A stretch of 64,000 bases of DNA from Glandiceps talaboti (GCF_964340395.1 NC_135552.1:18377181-18441180), one strand, 5' to 3'. Positions 37,071 to 49,198 are shown, counted from the first letter of the stretch. Numbers and translations are program-made. The notes: generated by a model from the sequence alone, not told the origin.

Positions 37071-39234
37071 ATTTATTTCGCCATGGATGCCAGGCACAGT
37101 AGTTTTCGTAATGAATTGGTTGCGTTGAAGTGACGATGAAGATTAACCAAGTTTCATAGATACATATCTTTATTTATCGTGTTTGCAAAAAATACATGTA
37201 TGATGTAAACTGAGATGGTGATGGCGAGGATATAGATATAAAGTGTTGTATGAAAACATCATATGAAAAGTAATAACGTTAAACACATGTAAATCGTGAT
37301 ATCATGGCAGTCTTCATAATAATTTCAACAATCACTCTAAATAAGCTTTGTATTGCAATCTTCTTAATTCTACTAGTAGATTGTCTAAGCAAGATAACAC
37401 TTCAGTTCCTATCAGGTGGAATTGTTGATTATTTGAGATTATCTCCCTGTCCGTCCTTGAAAGGCGGCATATAGGAAGAAGTGTGTCTCCATGCTGACAG
37501 TGCGTACCAAGCAGAGGCTAATTCAATTCAAATCGTGTAACGACACGTTATCGAAGGGTTTTTTCTCTTCAGATATGGTGATTGGCGGCGACTTTGTTGT
37601 AGAATTTGTAATTTACATATTACCCTTCAAACTGTGTAGATATGCGGACTATACTGACGTCATTAATCCCACTTTATCATCAGCCTGCGTCTATCATTTT
37701 GTTTCCGAATTCCATAGACCAAACTATTTGGTTAATTTACATGTATTTTTAGCATTACAGAGAAGTTATTATTGCTATGTTTTCAGCTAAGGACTAAGTA
37801 TGGCGACTGTAATTTTGACTTAGACCTCAAGTTGCTATCATTGCAATTGTGTTGCAAATTTAAAGGATTTGGGTTGCATATTTATGAGCTAATTTGCTTA
37901 ATTAACCATTTTATTTATACCAAATAGGCGATTAATTTCATAACTTGGTCGTTACCATGGCACACGTGTCCTAGAGAGATTTGATGTGTGAAATCTGCAT
38001 CTTACAGAACGTATTTACATAAACTGCAGAACATTGAAAAGTTTTCCAATTTCATGTTTTCTTTAGATGAATAAATGCAAATTTATTGGTTCAAATCCTA
38101 CGTGGGTTTGTTATTGTATTATGCCACTTCACATATAATTTATGTATTGTACGGGCATATCATCAGTTTGAGTCTAAAATGTTCTAATGAATGATAGTTT
38201 TTTCTTTGTCACTGTAGAGGGCGTCATATGCAGTCTTTCACGTTTCAATTGCCTGTTATTTTTCTGTTTCTATATACAATACACACATGCATAAGACACA
38301 ACAGGATATCTCTCCAACCCGTACTCATGGAATTCTGGTAACCTTATTTGTTGTACACTGTTGGCATCCACAGGACTTCTTTTACCGCAAATGCACAACA
38401 TCAGCAGTAACTATAAGCTTATTGTACCGTCCTATCACCAACAATGCTGAACAACCACTTTATTTCACAAACCATTAAATACCATAACCCGTACTTAGGT
38501 GCCATACATTTAGAGTTGATATGCACAGTCAATTAAGGAGTACATTTGTTGACATTAATGGATACCACGACGACTAGCAGGTCATGATATATTAGAAACA
38601 CTATTTTTTTCATGGTTAAAGTGCGTTACAGGTCCTAACCAGAACGCATGAACATTACACGTCTTTGGTTCTGATAATTAGGCTGGGGTGCATGTCATTC
38701 TTGATCTTTTTGCTGATGTGATAGACCAAAGTTTACATACCTTACATTAAACCGACATTGACGTCAGGATATGTTATCTAGTAATACATGTCAATAACAC
38801 ATGAGTAACATTTTCTGCACCGAAGACTTTTGGTATATATGACGTGTTAATTTCTTATCGAGTTCGTCATGGAATGTTGCACCACCATCAGTCATACTCA
38901 CACTAGAGTGTATCATAATTAGTCAGTATTTGTTGCCATACCTGCATTACATGTATGGTGTATGCGGGTGGGGGTGGGTGGGGGTTGCAAGCACCCTCAA
39001 CACTTACGAATCATGTATTTACACAAATCATCATAACGCTTGTACAAACAAGTTTAGAATTCAAGTCATACTACAACGTAAAGTAAATCGAAACATTTTG
39101 CAAAGTCGTGGGAGAAATAGTGAGATTTGATGACAACAACATGATCAAAACAACATGGCAGAATACAGTGTAGTACACAGTGTCTTCTGCATATCATACG
39201 GAAAGTGAGAACACATAAACGGATAAATCCTAGG
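37071..39234. other. non-coding stretch
   Basis: A good acceptor (GGGTTTTTTCTCTTCAG, ending 37571) opens a 72-codon frame beginning MVIGGDFVVEF and ending at 37790, but no donor or family resemblance is seen. The rest is unremarkable apart from a CTCF-like motif at 38211. Confidence 0.35.
38211..38223 (+). promoter_or_regulatory. CTCF-like motif ACTGTAGAGGGCG
   Basis: Fits the core consensus YAGRKGGCR with an imperfect 5' half. A second and better match in the same orientation is at 54844. Confidence 0.25.
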
Positions 39235-39265
39235 CTTTCGGCCTGAGTCCTCAGTTCTTCTGCAG
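39235..39265 (-). other. possible degenerate hammerhead-like fold downstream of the Penelope-like fragment
   Basis: On the minus strand CTGCAGAAGA, a CTGAG-GA-CTCAG hairpin, then GCCGAAAG. The layout resembles a hammerhead core (CUGANGA, stem II, GAAA), which Penelope-like elements are known to carry. The first box has an extra base and stem II is imperfect, so the fold is probably decayed or coincidental. Confidence 0.2.
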
Positions 39266-39268
39266 GAA

Positions 39269-39307
39269 TCTGAAGTCACGCGTTGTTTACGCATGCGTGA
39301 CTTCAGA
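39269..39307. repeat. 13-bp inverted repeat hairpin
   Basis: TCTGAAGTCACGC at 39269-39281 and its exact reverse complement at 39295-39307, with a 13-base loop. It straddles the end of the conserved Penelope-like segment and may be a terminal structure of that element. Confidence 0.7.
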
Positions 39308-39453
39308 ATATTGTCCCAGACAGGTCGTAAAGTGTATCGGCCCGTGTCTCTGTTTAGCGATGGTTCTAATATTCTGATATATATATATATGGCTTCTTTG
39401 ATTTCCCAAACAAACCAGTCTGGTTCCCAATCCAGGATGGAAACATTCTCCAT
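39292..39453 (-). pseudogene. Penelope-like retroelement, GIY-YIG-type C-terminal fragment
   Basis: The minus-strand frame from 39453 reads MENVSILDWEPDWF, then EIKEAIYIYIRI, then PSLNRDTGRYTLRPVWDNIL. This is the C-terminal signature of GIY-YIG-containing retroelement proteins of the Penelope-like type, usually ILDREPDWFxRxxKEAIYIR, then PSLNRDGGRY and WD-x-IL. The Glu of EAIYI is the expected catalytic Glu of the GIY-YIG nuclease. Two Trp replace the usual Arg (LDWEP and FVWEI), consistent with C-to-T decay at CpG, and a (TA)n stretch at about 39379-39391 has added two codons (IYIYI). No reverse transcriptase or GIY motif is found upstream, so this is a truncated dead copy. The open frame continues to 39145 without further resemblance. 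Family call is from memory. Confidence 0.7.
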
Positions 39454-40064
39454 GTCACAATTCTATGTCCAGGATAGTCTTTATGGATGTGAGGAAGCAA
39501 GTCAATAGCTACGATTTATCCAAGGATTTTAGTGCAGTACAAAGTTTGAATTTATTTGTAACAATTTTCTTTGGCCTTATAATGGGGTTCTGTCGTAACT
39601 GTCTATAAAGCGACGATTTTTTACCACAGCATGTATCAAATATCAATAATAATACTACTTATAATAAATAGTATGAATAACTATTAAATCGGATTTCATG
39701 TAACATGATAACTGTCATATATTAATACAAATATTAATCATAATCATAATGATAGATAACTCAAATTGTCATGTGTTTTATGGCCCTAGCCTTTAATATT
39801 ATGGCGCCATGATTGCGGATGGCATGTGATGAGGTATCATGTGACACCGGATACATATTTTGTTGTTGTAGAATTCAGTTTCATGCGACAGTAACTCTTT
39901 TGAAACAAAAATGAATGATATTGGTTTTATTTTGAATTTGATACCCTTACAGAGAAAATCTGTACCATCACCCTATCCTATTGCACCATATAGATCAACT
40001 TCTAATAATCTATCAAACATATTAAGCTTATTACTGGGATCTGACTTTATAAACCATTAGTTAG
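39454..40064. other. non-coding stretch
   Basis: The minus-strand region upstream of the Penelope-like fragment shows no recognisable retroelement sequence. AT-rich with ATAAT-type runs near 39640-39760. Confidence 0.4.
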
Positions 40065-40393
40065 CCCCCAAAAAAGAACTGTTTCTGGTCAGCGCGCGCA
40101 TCAATTAAATACCCTCGCGTCGGTCTTTCTTTTTTCGTCATTGTGCAGCCCGTGCAGATCCGAGGGAAACACAAAAATAACCCTCCCTACTTCAGTGAAG
40201 ACAACTGCAGAGCCAATCATGAGCAAGCAAATGAAACCTGTCCCACACACACACTTGCTCTAAAGTACTAAATAAAAGAACAGTAACTGCTATAAATAGT
40301 AGATTGAGTGACAGGTTTGTTGAGAATAAAAAAAATCGCGTTAGCGCACCATTTTAGACAAACTCTTCTGACCAGAAACAATTCTATTTTGCC
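40065..40393. mobile_element. MITE with about 24-bp inverted ends, TTAA/TTAG flanks
   Basis: AGAACTGTTTCTGGTCAG (40075-40092) is matched by CTGACCAGAAACAATTCT (40368-40385), 17 of 18 in reverse complement. Outward similarity continues as CAAAAAAG versus CAAAATAG. Flanks are TTAG (40061-40064) and TTAA (40394-40397), fitting a TTAA duplication with one change. The 329-bp interior is non-coding and its two ends are CG-rich (CAGCGCGCGC and CGCGTTAGCGC). Confidence 0.6.
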
Positions 40394-42554
40394 TTAACTC
40401 ATTGAGGTTACTGAACGTCGCCAACGCATGCACAGTTGTAGACTGCATCTTCATAAAAAGTCGTATATCGACGATGATTGGTTTACCACACATACCTAAA
40501 CCCGTCGTAATCTTAAGTTACGTTTCTTCGGATTTGAGAATTTGAAGATAGTTCAACATAAGTGACATTTTAAGCAATGGATATAATAAAATGTTGGGAT
40601 TATCTTCGATTACGTCTTGAACTCTTGAATGTCATAACAGTATATTTTAAGAGAATGTAGTGGATAACAGATTTTACGGTATCTGTCACTTTGATACAAG
40701 CTACATGCATGTGAGACGAATACAAAGATGTACATACGTTTGCCAATTGCGACATTGTAATGCGAGACCAGGATATTCTTGTTGCATAAGGTTGCTTAGG
40801 CAGTGTGTGTTGTCACCTTCATCGTCCTAATATGTCCAGAGTTGTCAAATTTCAAAGACCGACTCGTATCGCTATCTGCGTTTGGTATATTTATAATTTA
40901 CAACCGATTGGCCATATGTTCAGTGGTCTTATTTATTGCAATCGCATTGTACACTTTTACCGAAACTAAAAATGATACGACTGCGGTTGGTCTCTGGTGA
41001 CCGGTGCACGCACTACACTAACAGTCAACCTTTGTACAAATACATTGGGTCCAGACGGTAACATATATATATATATAGGATAGAGTCGATCGTGTGTACA
41101 GTACTTGACTAGAAGTAACAATTCAAAGAGTGAAAACGTGTCGTCGAGTGATAGTATGACTCGTTTTGATCATTAATTGAGTAGTGCGCGTGTTTCACTG
41201 TATGACAGGTGAAAATAACAATATGGAAGGACATTTCAGCAATTCAATACCGTATAGCTAAGCAATAGAGTGTTATATTTTAGAGCCTCGCTGTATCTCC
41301 TAGGAGTGTATTAAGCCAGGTGGGTGACCATTCCCAGGAGAAACTCTGGGGGTCACTCACCAGTCACCTTTTGTTGACGAATTTCAAGGAGAGATAAATA
41401 AACAAACAATCAAACGAACGAACGAAGAGATAAACAAACAATCAAATAATTTCGGGTAAATAAAAATGGGTATTTAAAAAATATAGTCAATTTAGTTACT
41501 ACGGTTCTTTCCTCTCTACTGAACTGGGTTCCATCTTGATCAAATTATGCTTTGGTCATGTGATTAACAATACCCGTCTGGTCTCACTTTACGTTTCGAC
41601 GAAACCGTTATAGTCGTAACAGGTCAGTCTTCTTTCTCCATACACTAGTACTACGTACCGTAGACAAGTGAAATCGGTAACCATATCAACAAGTGGAACA
41701 CGTCATGCTGAAACGTGTGCTCCCATGGTAACAGTTTATAAGTTCGTTTCTTACGGCTTGTTGAAAGCTCTAACGAAATTCTTTAAGTCACGAATCGATA
41801 ACTTGTTTATACCAATGCTACTCATATTAAAAGCAAACAGTTTACTATTATCTGCGGAATGACAGAAGACTTTAAAAAGGCATCTATTCGATTGTACGTT
41901 TTAGTGTGTTCTCGGATGTTACACGTATGGTATTTCTAATGATGACTCAAGATAGTGTTTAATAGTTGATCATACCACATGATGCCGTGGTGATGTCAGT
42001 ATTATTCTCTACTATATGTAAGATTTAATCTGGGGTCTGTTTTGCTTCCAATTTTCTCTGAATCGTTTCGAGAACTGAATTCGTTAAGTGTAATTATACC
42101 CTTTATCCAATCATTTTCTGCCTGTCTATCTGATCCGATGTAAACACGAGAGGCAGAGATCGAGGGCTTAGTTTCAACATATTTGTTATTCCTTATACTA
42201 GCATGCTACATAGATGCAATTCCATTTGGCTGTAAGCCATACGAGATGAACGACGGCAGTGCCGTGTACTGTCATTGGATAATAGCGTTCATCGATAGCG
42301 CCGTACCCAGGGATATCATATGACCAAATCATTACGTACCACTTATTTCCATCTCGAACATTACTTAGCGGTTCTTCATGCTAGACTTTCGGCGTTAACC
42401 TAGGGTAAGGCAACGAAAATTATTGCCGTTTTTTTATCTTTTTAAAGACATGCTTAAAGTATAAAGTCATACACTTGCAATCTGCCTAGGTAGGTAGTCG
42501 TTTAGTTATTCAAAGACGTCTTACTGTTATACTGAGATTTTGTCTCTTTCTCAG
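40394..42554. other. non-coding stretch
   Basis: A 65-codon hydrophobic frame at 40803-41000 shows no splice support. A TAATATATATA run lies at about 41062-41079, and AAACAAACAATCAAACG/AAACAAACAATCAAAT is duplicated near 41400-41450. No gene recognised. Confidence 0.35.
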
Positions 42555-42759
42555 CAGGGCCGGGACATTAATCTGGTTTACTTACTAGATTCTCACTCAA
42601 CGCCTGAGCTTACGACACCACTGAGCTGTGGGATTTTGACATTTGTCAAAAAGCCTGGAAAGTAGTGAGAGGGGAACTCTCGTTTCCAACGTCGGAAGAC
42701 AGGTTGTTGTGAACTACTACTGTCCATTGCGAATCACACCAGAATACTTCTTCGTAAAC
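42555..42759 (+). CDS. candidate exon (205 bp), possibly 3' coding end or UTR
   Basis: A strong acceptor (TTTTGTCTCTTTCTCAG) precedes 42555 and AAC|GTAAGTG follows 42759. In phase 0 the exon reads QGRDINLVYLLDSHSTPELT, continues TPLSCGILTFVKKPGK and stops at TAG; the other frames close early. If coding, it holds a stop 90 bases upstream of a splice junction, unusual because it should trigger nonsense-mediated decay. The segment may instead be an untranslated exon. Local G+C is higher than average. Product unknown. Confidence 0.3.
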
Positions 42760-44491
42760 GTAAGTGATTGAATGATTAACTGTTTACGTCATTTCATCAT
42801 TTCTCGGCAATTTATTGTGACACTTGAAAAGTAACTGTCACGACAGCTGGATTCCACTTGTGGTGAAAGACAGGCCATGTTCAATTTGACCTTTGACTGC
42901 AAGATTCATACATCAAGAAAGTGCAAACTTCGTGAACAGAATGACTTCTTCTTCGATTTCACTGTCTATGGTTTTCCTTATTCTTGAATGAATGACAGGC
43001 AATTGTTACTTATTTCAAGGGGTGTGACCCGGGTTGTCATAATAACCAATTATTTCGACAGCACAAGTACTTATGTTTCATAAACAAAAGTACAGTCTAC
43101 AGAACGAAAGTAATATTCAACTATTATATTACATGAAGACCATCTCATCCCAATGGCGGTGAAAAATATTAGGGGGAAAAGTAACCGACTAACACAAATG
43201 AGCTGCTCGAGAACAGAAAGAAATTTTGTTCTCTCAAGAAGTCGTTTTATATCAGGCTGCAGTATTATGTTAAGGTCTCTTCCGGCTTCCTTTGGAGTGT
43301 TTTGACTTCCATGGGCCATTAAGTTCTCGGACCAACAAACATGAACCATTAGATACTTACGTATAGGATAGAAAAAAATGATTTGGTCACATGATAACAA
43401 CATGTTAGAATTAGTGTCAGTGTTTTCAACAACGCCCGAGTATTACATTACATTTTACCCAGACAGTTCCGCAGGGAAACAATGCCAATCGTCGGACAAT
43501 ATACGAGCGCGACCCTGTTTTCAATACAATTTGCGACAATGATGCTTAGAGATATCCTATTCAATGCCACGACAATATTGTCAACATAAAGCACGCTTGT
43601 TACTTTCATCATCTTTTCCAACTTTTCCAAATTCCAAATTCTAAACTCTAAATACCATTATATATAAATGCTTTCATTTTTTTTGCTCGTCCTGTTATCA
43701 GGTTGGATGGTATGCGAATACATAAAATAATTAAATTGATCATACGAGAGGTGAACAAAGTAATGTGGTTCAGTGTGAAATTATATGTTGGTATGCATGT
43801 ACATGTACTTTGTAATTAAATTGCACAGCTTGGTTTTGAATCTCGCTGGTTAAGGTCAAACTCTTCTTTGAGGGAACAGAACAAAAACATAGTTTGTCAT
43901 ATTGAAGGGCGAACAAAACATGTACAGTATTTCCAAAAATCCCTTCTTTCAGGACCCCTGACTTCAATATTAATAATTTAATTTTAAAAAATGTATTCAA
44001 TGCATCTAAAACCATGCCAATGACGCTCCTACCGTACTACATTACAAACATGACAACGATTATGATTTGCTCAAAGCTTTTCTGTGATTTTGTTCCCCAA
44101 GGCCAGTAGACGTTGTGGTTTCGTCAGTCGAAGGACAGTACCTTTCCTTGCTGTGTGTGTATTCATCAAAGACTTGTTCTTAAAGGGACACACGCTGAGT
44201 ATATACGCTTTTGAGCGTAATTTCTACTGCATGTTTAAAAGGTACACACAGTGTTCTACTTGTCATTTGCGATTGATTGTCTAAAACCTGGGATTAGATA
44301 TAACGTGTACACGATCCCATGACGTAATTTATTACACGTATCAAAAATGTCCAGGAAATCCCTATTCCGCAACCAACTGTTGCTAGAGTAAATTAATCCA
44401 AGTTTTTCATATTATGAGTATTTTCACTTGAGTAAAAGGCTTATAAATCCACTTTAATGTGAAAAAGAAAGGATTGTTTTCGTCACTTATT
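42760..44491. other. non-coding stretch
   Basis: A 110-codon minus-strand frame (43071-43403) and a 60-codon one (43448-43630) fall within the chance range; the first contains a donor-like ACGTAAGTAT. No family recognised. Confidence 0.35.
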
Positions 44492-44743
44492 TTACGTTTC
44501 TAGTACTATCCCATCTAAGTTATCACTAGCATGCCGCTGCTGTGTTAACCTTATGCAAAGGGTGGTGCATATATCTCCTACAACTTTGGTAGACTTGACA
44601 GCATCCTGTTCGAATGATGGAAATGTGTGTACTCTGGAACAAACAATCCGGGTCAGGACAAGAGGAAAGGTCACGTAGTGCCCAGGGTAGAGAGCTGTAT
44701 CTTTTATACTATTAAATATGTTATGAGGGATATTGATTGAAAA
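44492..44743 (-). CDS. candidate terminal coding exon, minus strand
   Basis: A strong minus-strand acceptor (CCTCTCATCTTTTTTCAG) opens directly into a phase-0 frame of 83 codons ending in TAA at 44492-44494. The reading includes FSINIPHNIFNSIKDTALYP, then YVTFPLVLTRIVCSRVHTFP, then DAVKSTKVVGDICTTLCIRL and ends DNLDGIVLET. Frame length after such an acceptor is well above the usual chance run, and the amino-acid mix is balanced and not repetitive. No domain is recognised. It would be the last coding exon of a gene lying to the right. Confidence 0.3.
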   Translation of the reverse strand, partial: FSINIPHNIFNSIKDTALYPGHYVTFPLVLTRIVCSRVHTFPSFEQDAVKSTKVVGDICTTLCIRLTQQRHASDNLDGIVLET

Positions 44744-45915
44744 CTGAAAAAAGATGAGAGGATGTCAACGCTATTACATGCCAGGAGCATGCATTAATTA
44801 CAATTTGAATTATACAAATGTATTTACAAGTGTCGTGGGGTGGAAATGTCCAGGAAAAAATATTTTAACTTTTGATGACGATGTGCATTCTGGGTATATT
44901 TCCAGGGTATTCGTTGCTAGTATGCAACAGCAATGTACATATTACAAAAGTGCAGACGCTAATATCGAGATTTCTCTCACCTATGAACATACATCTACAT
45001 TGTAAGTAAGTCAAAAGTACTTCCCCCCCCCTTTCTAACTAAGTCCCATCGAAGTTTCATATATATCATAATAATTAATATATAATAACTTTGTTTTTAC
45101 AACTGGATAATCGAAACCAAAACACCCAATATTAAACTTTATATCGGTTCTCACAAGTCAGAGTATGTATTTTCTAGCTGAAGCAACACCAATAAAGAGG
45201 CAAGTTATTTTACGCCGATGAATATACATGTATATTGAACCCAGATATTCAAATCAATTAACAGTACCTGTCAAATGAACCCTCTATAAACTGGGGTTCC
45301 TTCTCTTGCGCATGAGTATCGGAAAGCTAAGTGCCAAATATCATGTAAACAGTTACTAAATGTAATGTATGATGTAAAAGTACAACTGAGTTTTACAACC
45401 GTCGCTTCAACTGAGATATAAATTAATCGATTGTGCGTGTGTCGCGGTGAAATAGCTCGAGATCGGCTTACCCTGGTATATATGATTTACGGCCTACCAG
45501 AAGGCGACTGTCACGGATTACTGCGCTTGTTAATTCAATGTCTTTTTATACAGTCATGTTATATTCTCAGTACACTTTCTGATAACCATAGGGATTAAAA
45601 TAAAAATTCAAAAAAACACACAAATAAAATGCTTGAATTATATAACAGTATTATATTACTCACTTGGGGTAGTTGGCAATTTACAATCCTTACTTATGTT
45701 TGTAATTTAAAGTTCACTCCCACCACAGAGGAAAAGCTATCCATTTTTTCGAGCTTGGGGTGTTTTAAATGTATTATTGAAATGACTTTGGAGGCTTTCT
45801 TTCACCATGTCTTCATTAATCCATCAGTCTTTCTTAACCAATTCCAGACACTTGTCGAGCTCTACAGTTACATGTAAAGTTGTATGTAAAGTTAGTTCAC
45901 AAACACAACTGACAA
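44744..45915. other. non-coding stretch
   Basis: An 83-codon plus-strand frame (44754-45005) ends beside a donor-like ATT|GTAAGT but lacks an acceptor. A C9 run lies at 45023-45031. Confidence 0.35.
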
Positions 45916-45989
45916 CACAGGGGGCAGCGAGCATGTAATTGATTGATCGATCGATCGATCAATCAATTACATGATCGCTGCCCCCTGTG
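45916..45989. repeat. near-perfect 74-nt palindrome (hairpin)
   Basis: Two 37-base arms meet without a spacer at GATC|GATC. They differ at one position (GCGAGC versus GCGATC). The arm runs CACAGGGGGCAGCGAGCATG, then TAATTGATTGATCGATC. The ATTGATTG tail resembles a CR1/L2-type LINE 3' terminus, so the structure may be two such tails joined head to head; a young foldback is the alternative. Confidence 0.95.
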
Positions 45990-48900
45990 CTGACACTTTA
46001 GTAACTGTGTGGTGGAAACATTGATCCATGGGTAATTTGGTTTGAGACAAATTGAAATTACCAACATTGCCATACTTTCCAAATAATTTATCCTCATAGC
46101 CAAGTATGATATATGTATGCATTGACTGCTTCTTGCAAGTATGGATAAAATTCAAGGCCATCTTCAAGTTTATAGAGTGGAGCCCGAGGTTTTATCTCAC
46201 TTGTATTGATGAAATCACAGACTATGTGTGAATGTACTGGTCAGGGAGAGAGGTTGTTGGCCGGAAAAATCATTAATGTTTAGCGTCATCATGATGTCGT
46301 AAATTGAAAATTGCCATATGCACGTTACAGTTTGAGTCGTTTAATGAGATTAAGTAAAGGTTGTCGGTAGTTTTATATCAGCAATCAGGCTTTCACATGT
46401 GTTGCCTGCACTTACTAAGGTCACAGTATTGAGCCAATTCCACCTACGAACTGACGTGACCGTAAAACTAGAACACTAATAGTTTCTTTAGGTATTTATG
46501 TTCTGCATTACGTTACAAACATCTTCTGTTCAAGACACGCTATACCATTGTATAGCACGATCTCCCTTGTAGACTAAACATGGACACATACCAGATTTCA
46601 GAATGTCGAGGTATGAAGACGTTCATAGACAAAGGACGGTATCTTGCACGTATTCTTAAGTTTATCAGGCTTTGCATGGAATTCTGAGATTGTCATACGG
46701 GATATCATCAAAGCGACTTCAATTGTTATTTGGGTACTTCTCAATCAAAGGGTGGTTAGGTTACAACAGATGTGATCCTGTATTAAAGTACCTATTGTTG
46801 TACATGCTAGACGAGTAGCAGTTGTAATACCCCGTATACTGTGTCTATGGCAGGGGAACTGTCCTCCAGTATGACTCAATTGAGTAACTGAGCTGAGCTT
46901 AATTCATTCGCCCCATTCTTCGTTTTCATTCAATCCAAAGTGACGATGTCATGATTATGAAACTCCTATACGTGTAAATGGAGGAGATGCGATTATTTGT
47001 CAATCGGCTCTTTCAAAGAAAGACGTTTAATTCCATTAGTGACACCGTAATCCGCCTACACTTCCTTAAATTTCGTCATCTTAGCGACCACTTCACTTTG
47101 TCACTTTTTTATAAGAATCTTATTCATTTTGACGCCTTCGTCGGCCTACCTTCCCGGCTTAGTCGTCCAACTCAGTCAGTATTCCTACTTCACTCTCACA
47201 TCTTTCAAGATATACAGGCCACTGAAGGAAAATGAATGTACGATGAATATGTTGAGATTTGCAAGTACAACACAGAGCCAACAGTTTACAGAGGAATGAA
47301 TATATTATCTGTGTGTCTCCATGCACACTTGAAATCAGCCACAAATCGTTTCCCGCCCGATTAAAACCGTCGGAGACATCTTTTATTCTATTTGCACCGT
47401 AGTTGAATTAACGACTTAATAGTGCTAAGTGTTGGAATGGAAAACATGTCTGTGTGTCCGTACGCCAGAAAAAAAATTAAAACTTATCGCCCATATAATC
47501 ACAATCACCTGCTTACTTACTTACTTAGTCAAGGAGTTCATAGATCATGGACAGAAGAAATATTTAGTATAGTTCTAAATTATAGTACAGGAATCTGAAT
47601 GAGCATTGGTGTTCAAGAAAATTGAACCTTCAAAACCTCCATACCAATCATTTTATGATAGTCCGGTTTCATGCTTCCCTTTCATATACCAATATGGAAT
47701 GAAGTAATTTCAGCACAGATAGTCGTGCTATCCGCCGCCATTGGCGTTATATTTCTATCTCAATCCAAGGTGATTGAAGCCACCAGGTTTATGTATATTT
47801 ACAGATGTTTAAATGTCCCGCCTCTCCAAGCAGTAACATTTAAGCGCTGAACTGTTGATATGGCTGTCACCCAGTGCGTTACTGTTCCTGTTCCTGTTAA
47901 GAAAAGCTCAGTTAAAAGTTAGTTTTGGTGTATACATAATGTAAATGTTTTGAGGAAGTCGTATGTAAACACTAACGTTGCTAGTTTCTATAAAAACAAC
48001 ATGTGATAAATTAGATTACTATGTTTTTGAAAGCACTGCTTACAGTCATTCTAATTCTGACTAGCCTAGTCATAAATTACGACTGTTTGAAATTCTTCTC
48101 ATCATCAATGTCAAATAGCTTAGTCTATAGAGTCGTTTAGTTTCTCATTTTAGCAAATCGAACCGATTTATATTATGCAGTTTACGACTTTTTACATCCA
48201 TAAATAAATCTGCCAGGACACTTTTAATAAATGTGACAAATAACATACAAATAACATCTAAACTCCCCCCCCCCCCCTTACACACCATAATGCCCGCACA
48301 CACGCGCGTGCGCAAAATCAGCTAAAAGCGAGAGGCTGTCCTACTTTTCGATAGGGGTGCATCTAGCCACGACTATCACACGTTATATATTTATGTAGTT
48401 GCTTCCCTGATAAAGCATTGTGACTAATTATAGATGCTTTTGCTGAAAACTGGTAAATGAAGAAGGAACAAATATGATGAACCCTAATAACAATTATCAC
48501 GTACATTTCTAACAGGTGTAACTATGTTGCCTGCTAGATACAACCCAGTTGAGTCGATGCACTATTGAATACATTAATCGCAAGTAGTGACACGTCTAGA
48601 AAGGGTAATTCCTTACCTTGGGCACATATATAACAATAACTAGTTGGCTCCAATGTTGGTTGTATTTTTACGAAGATCGAAACGACCAGAAATTGATGAT
48701 GTAATGTTTATACTATAATCATACTAAACTTTTCCATAAACACCAAAGTAAAGCTAGCTTCATTAACTGTGTGAAAATAAACCAATTGATGAAACAGTAT
48801 ACTTTTATTTACACTTGATATGACTGATATAAATGAACATAGCACATAGAAAAAGTGTTTTGCTTCAGTGTTACTCGTTGTAAACTAAACCAGTGGTGTT

Positions 48901-49072
48901 CGGTGTGCCAATAAAAACAAACCATATTTTAATATGAAACCTAACCTAAGATGTTAGATGTAATTCGAGACTTGGTCAAATGGTGGTTCACATTGTAATC
49001 TTATCAGTATGTTGCCGTTGTAACAATATTATGTCTTGTCTGTAAGTCTGACCATGGAGGTAGTTACAGTTT
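45990..49072. other. 3-kb stretch without recognisable genes
   Basis: Contains C13 at 48265-48277 followed by CACACGCGCGTGCGC (possible Z-DNA), and a short ACTT run near 47511. An 85-codon frame at 46978-47235 has no splice or family support. Confidence 0.4.
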
Positions 49073-49198
49073 ATGTATGTATGTATGTGTGTATGTATGT
49101 ATGTATGTATGTATGTATGTATGTATGTATGTATGTATGTATGTATGTATGTATGTATGTATGTATGTATGTATGTATGTATGTATGTATGTATGTAT
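49073..49198 (+). repeat. (ATGT)n microsatellite, about 31 units
   Basis: Nearly pure ATGT with one GTGT variant at the left. Confidence 0.98.

Noticed and set aside
38090-38107. GGTTCAAATCC, a perfect tRNA B-box
   Set aside because: The flanks do not form a T-stem (ATTGG against CCTAC) and no A-box or acceptor stem is found at tRNA spacing.
41310-41365. GTGGGTGACCATTCCCAGG resembles the 3' part of 5S rRNA, as in 5S-derived SINEs
   Set aside because: The match is short, the 5S internal promoter boxes are missing and no SINE tail follows.
43071-43403. 110-codon minus-strand frame
   Set aside because: Within the chance range; no acceptor and no recognised domain.
45916-45989. microRNA precursor
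   Set aside because: The arms pair without a terminal loop and contain a simple ATTG/ATCG repeat core; no known microRNA seed is present.
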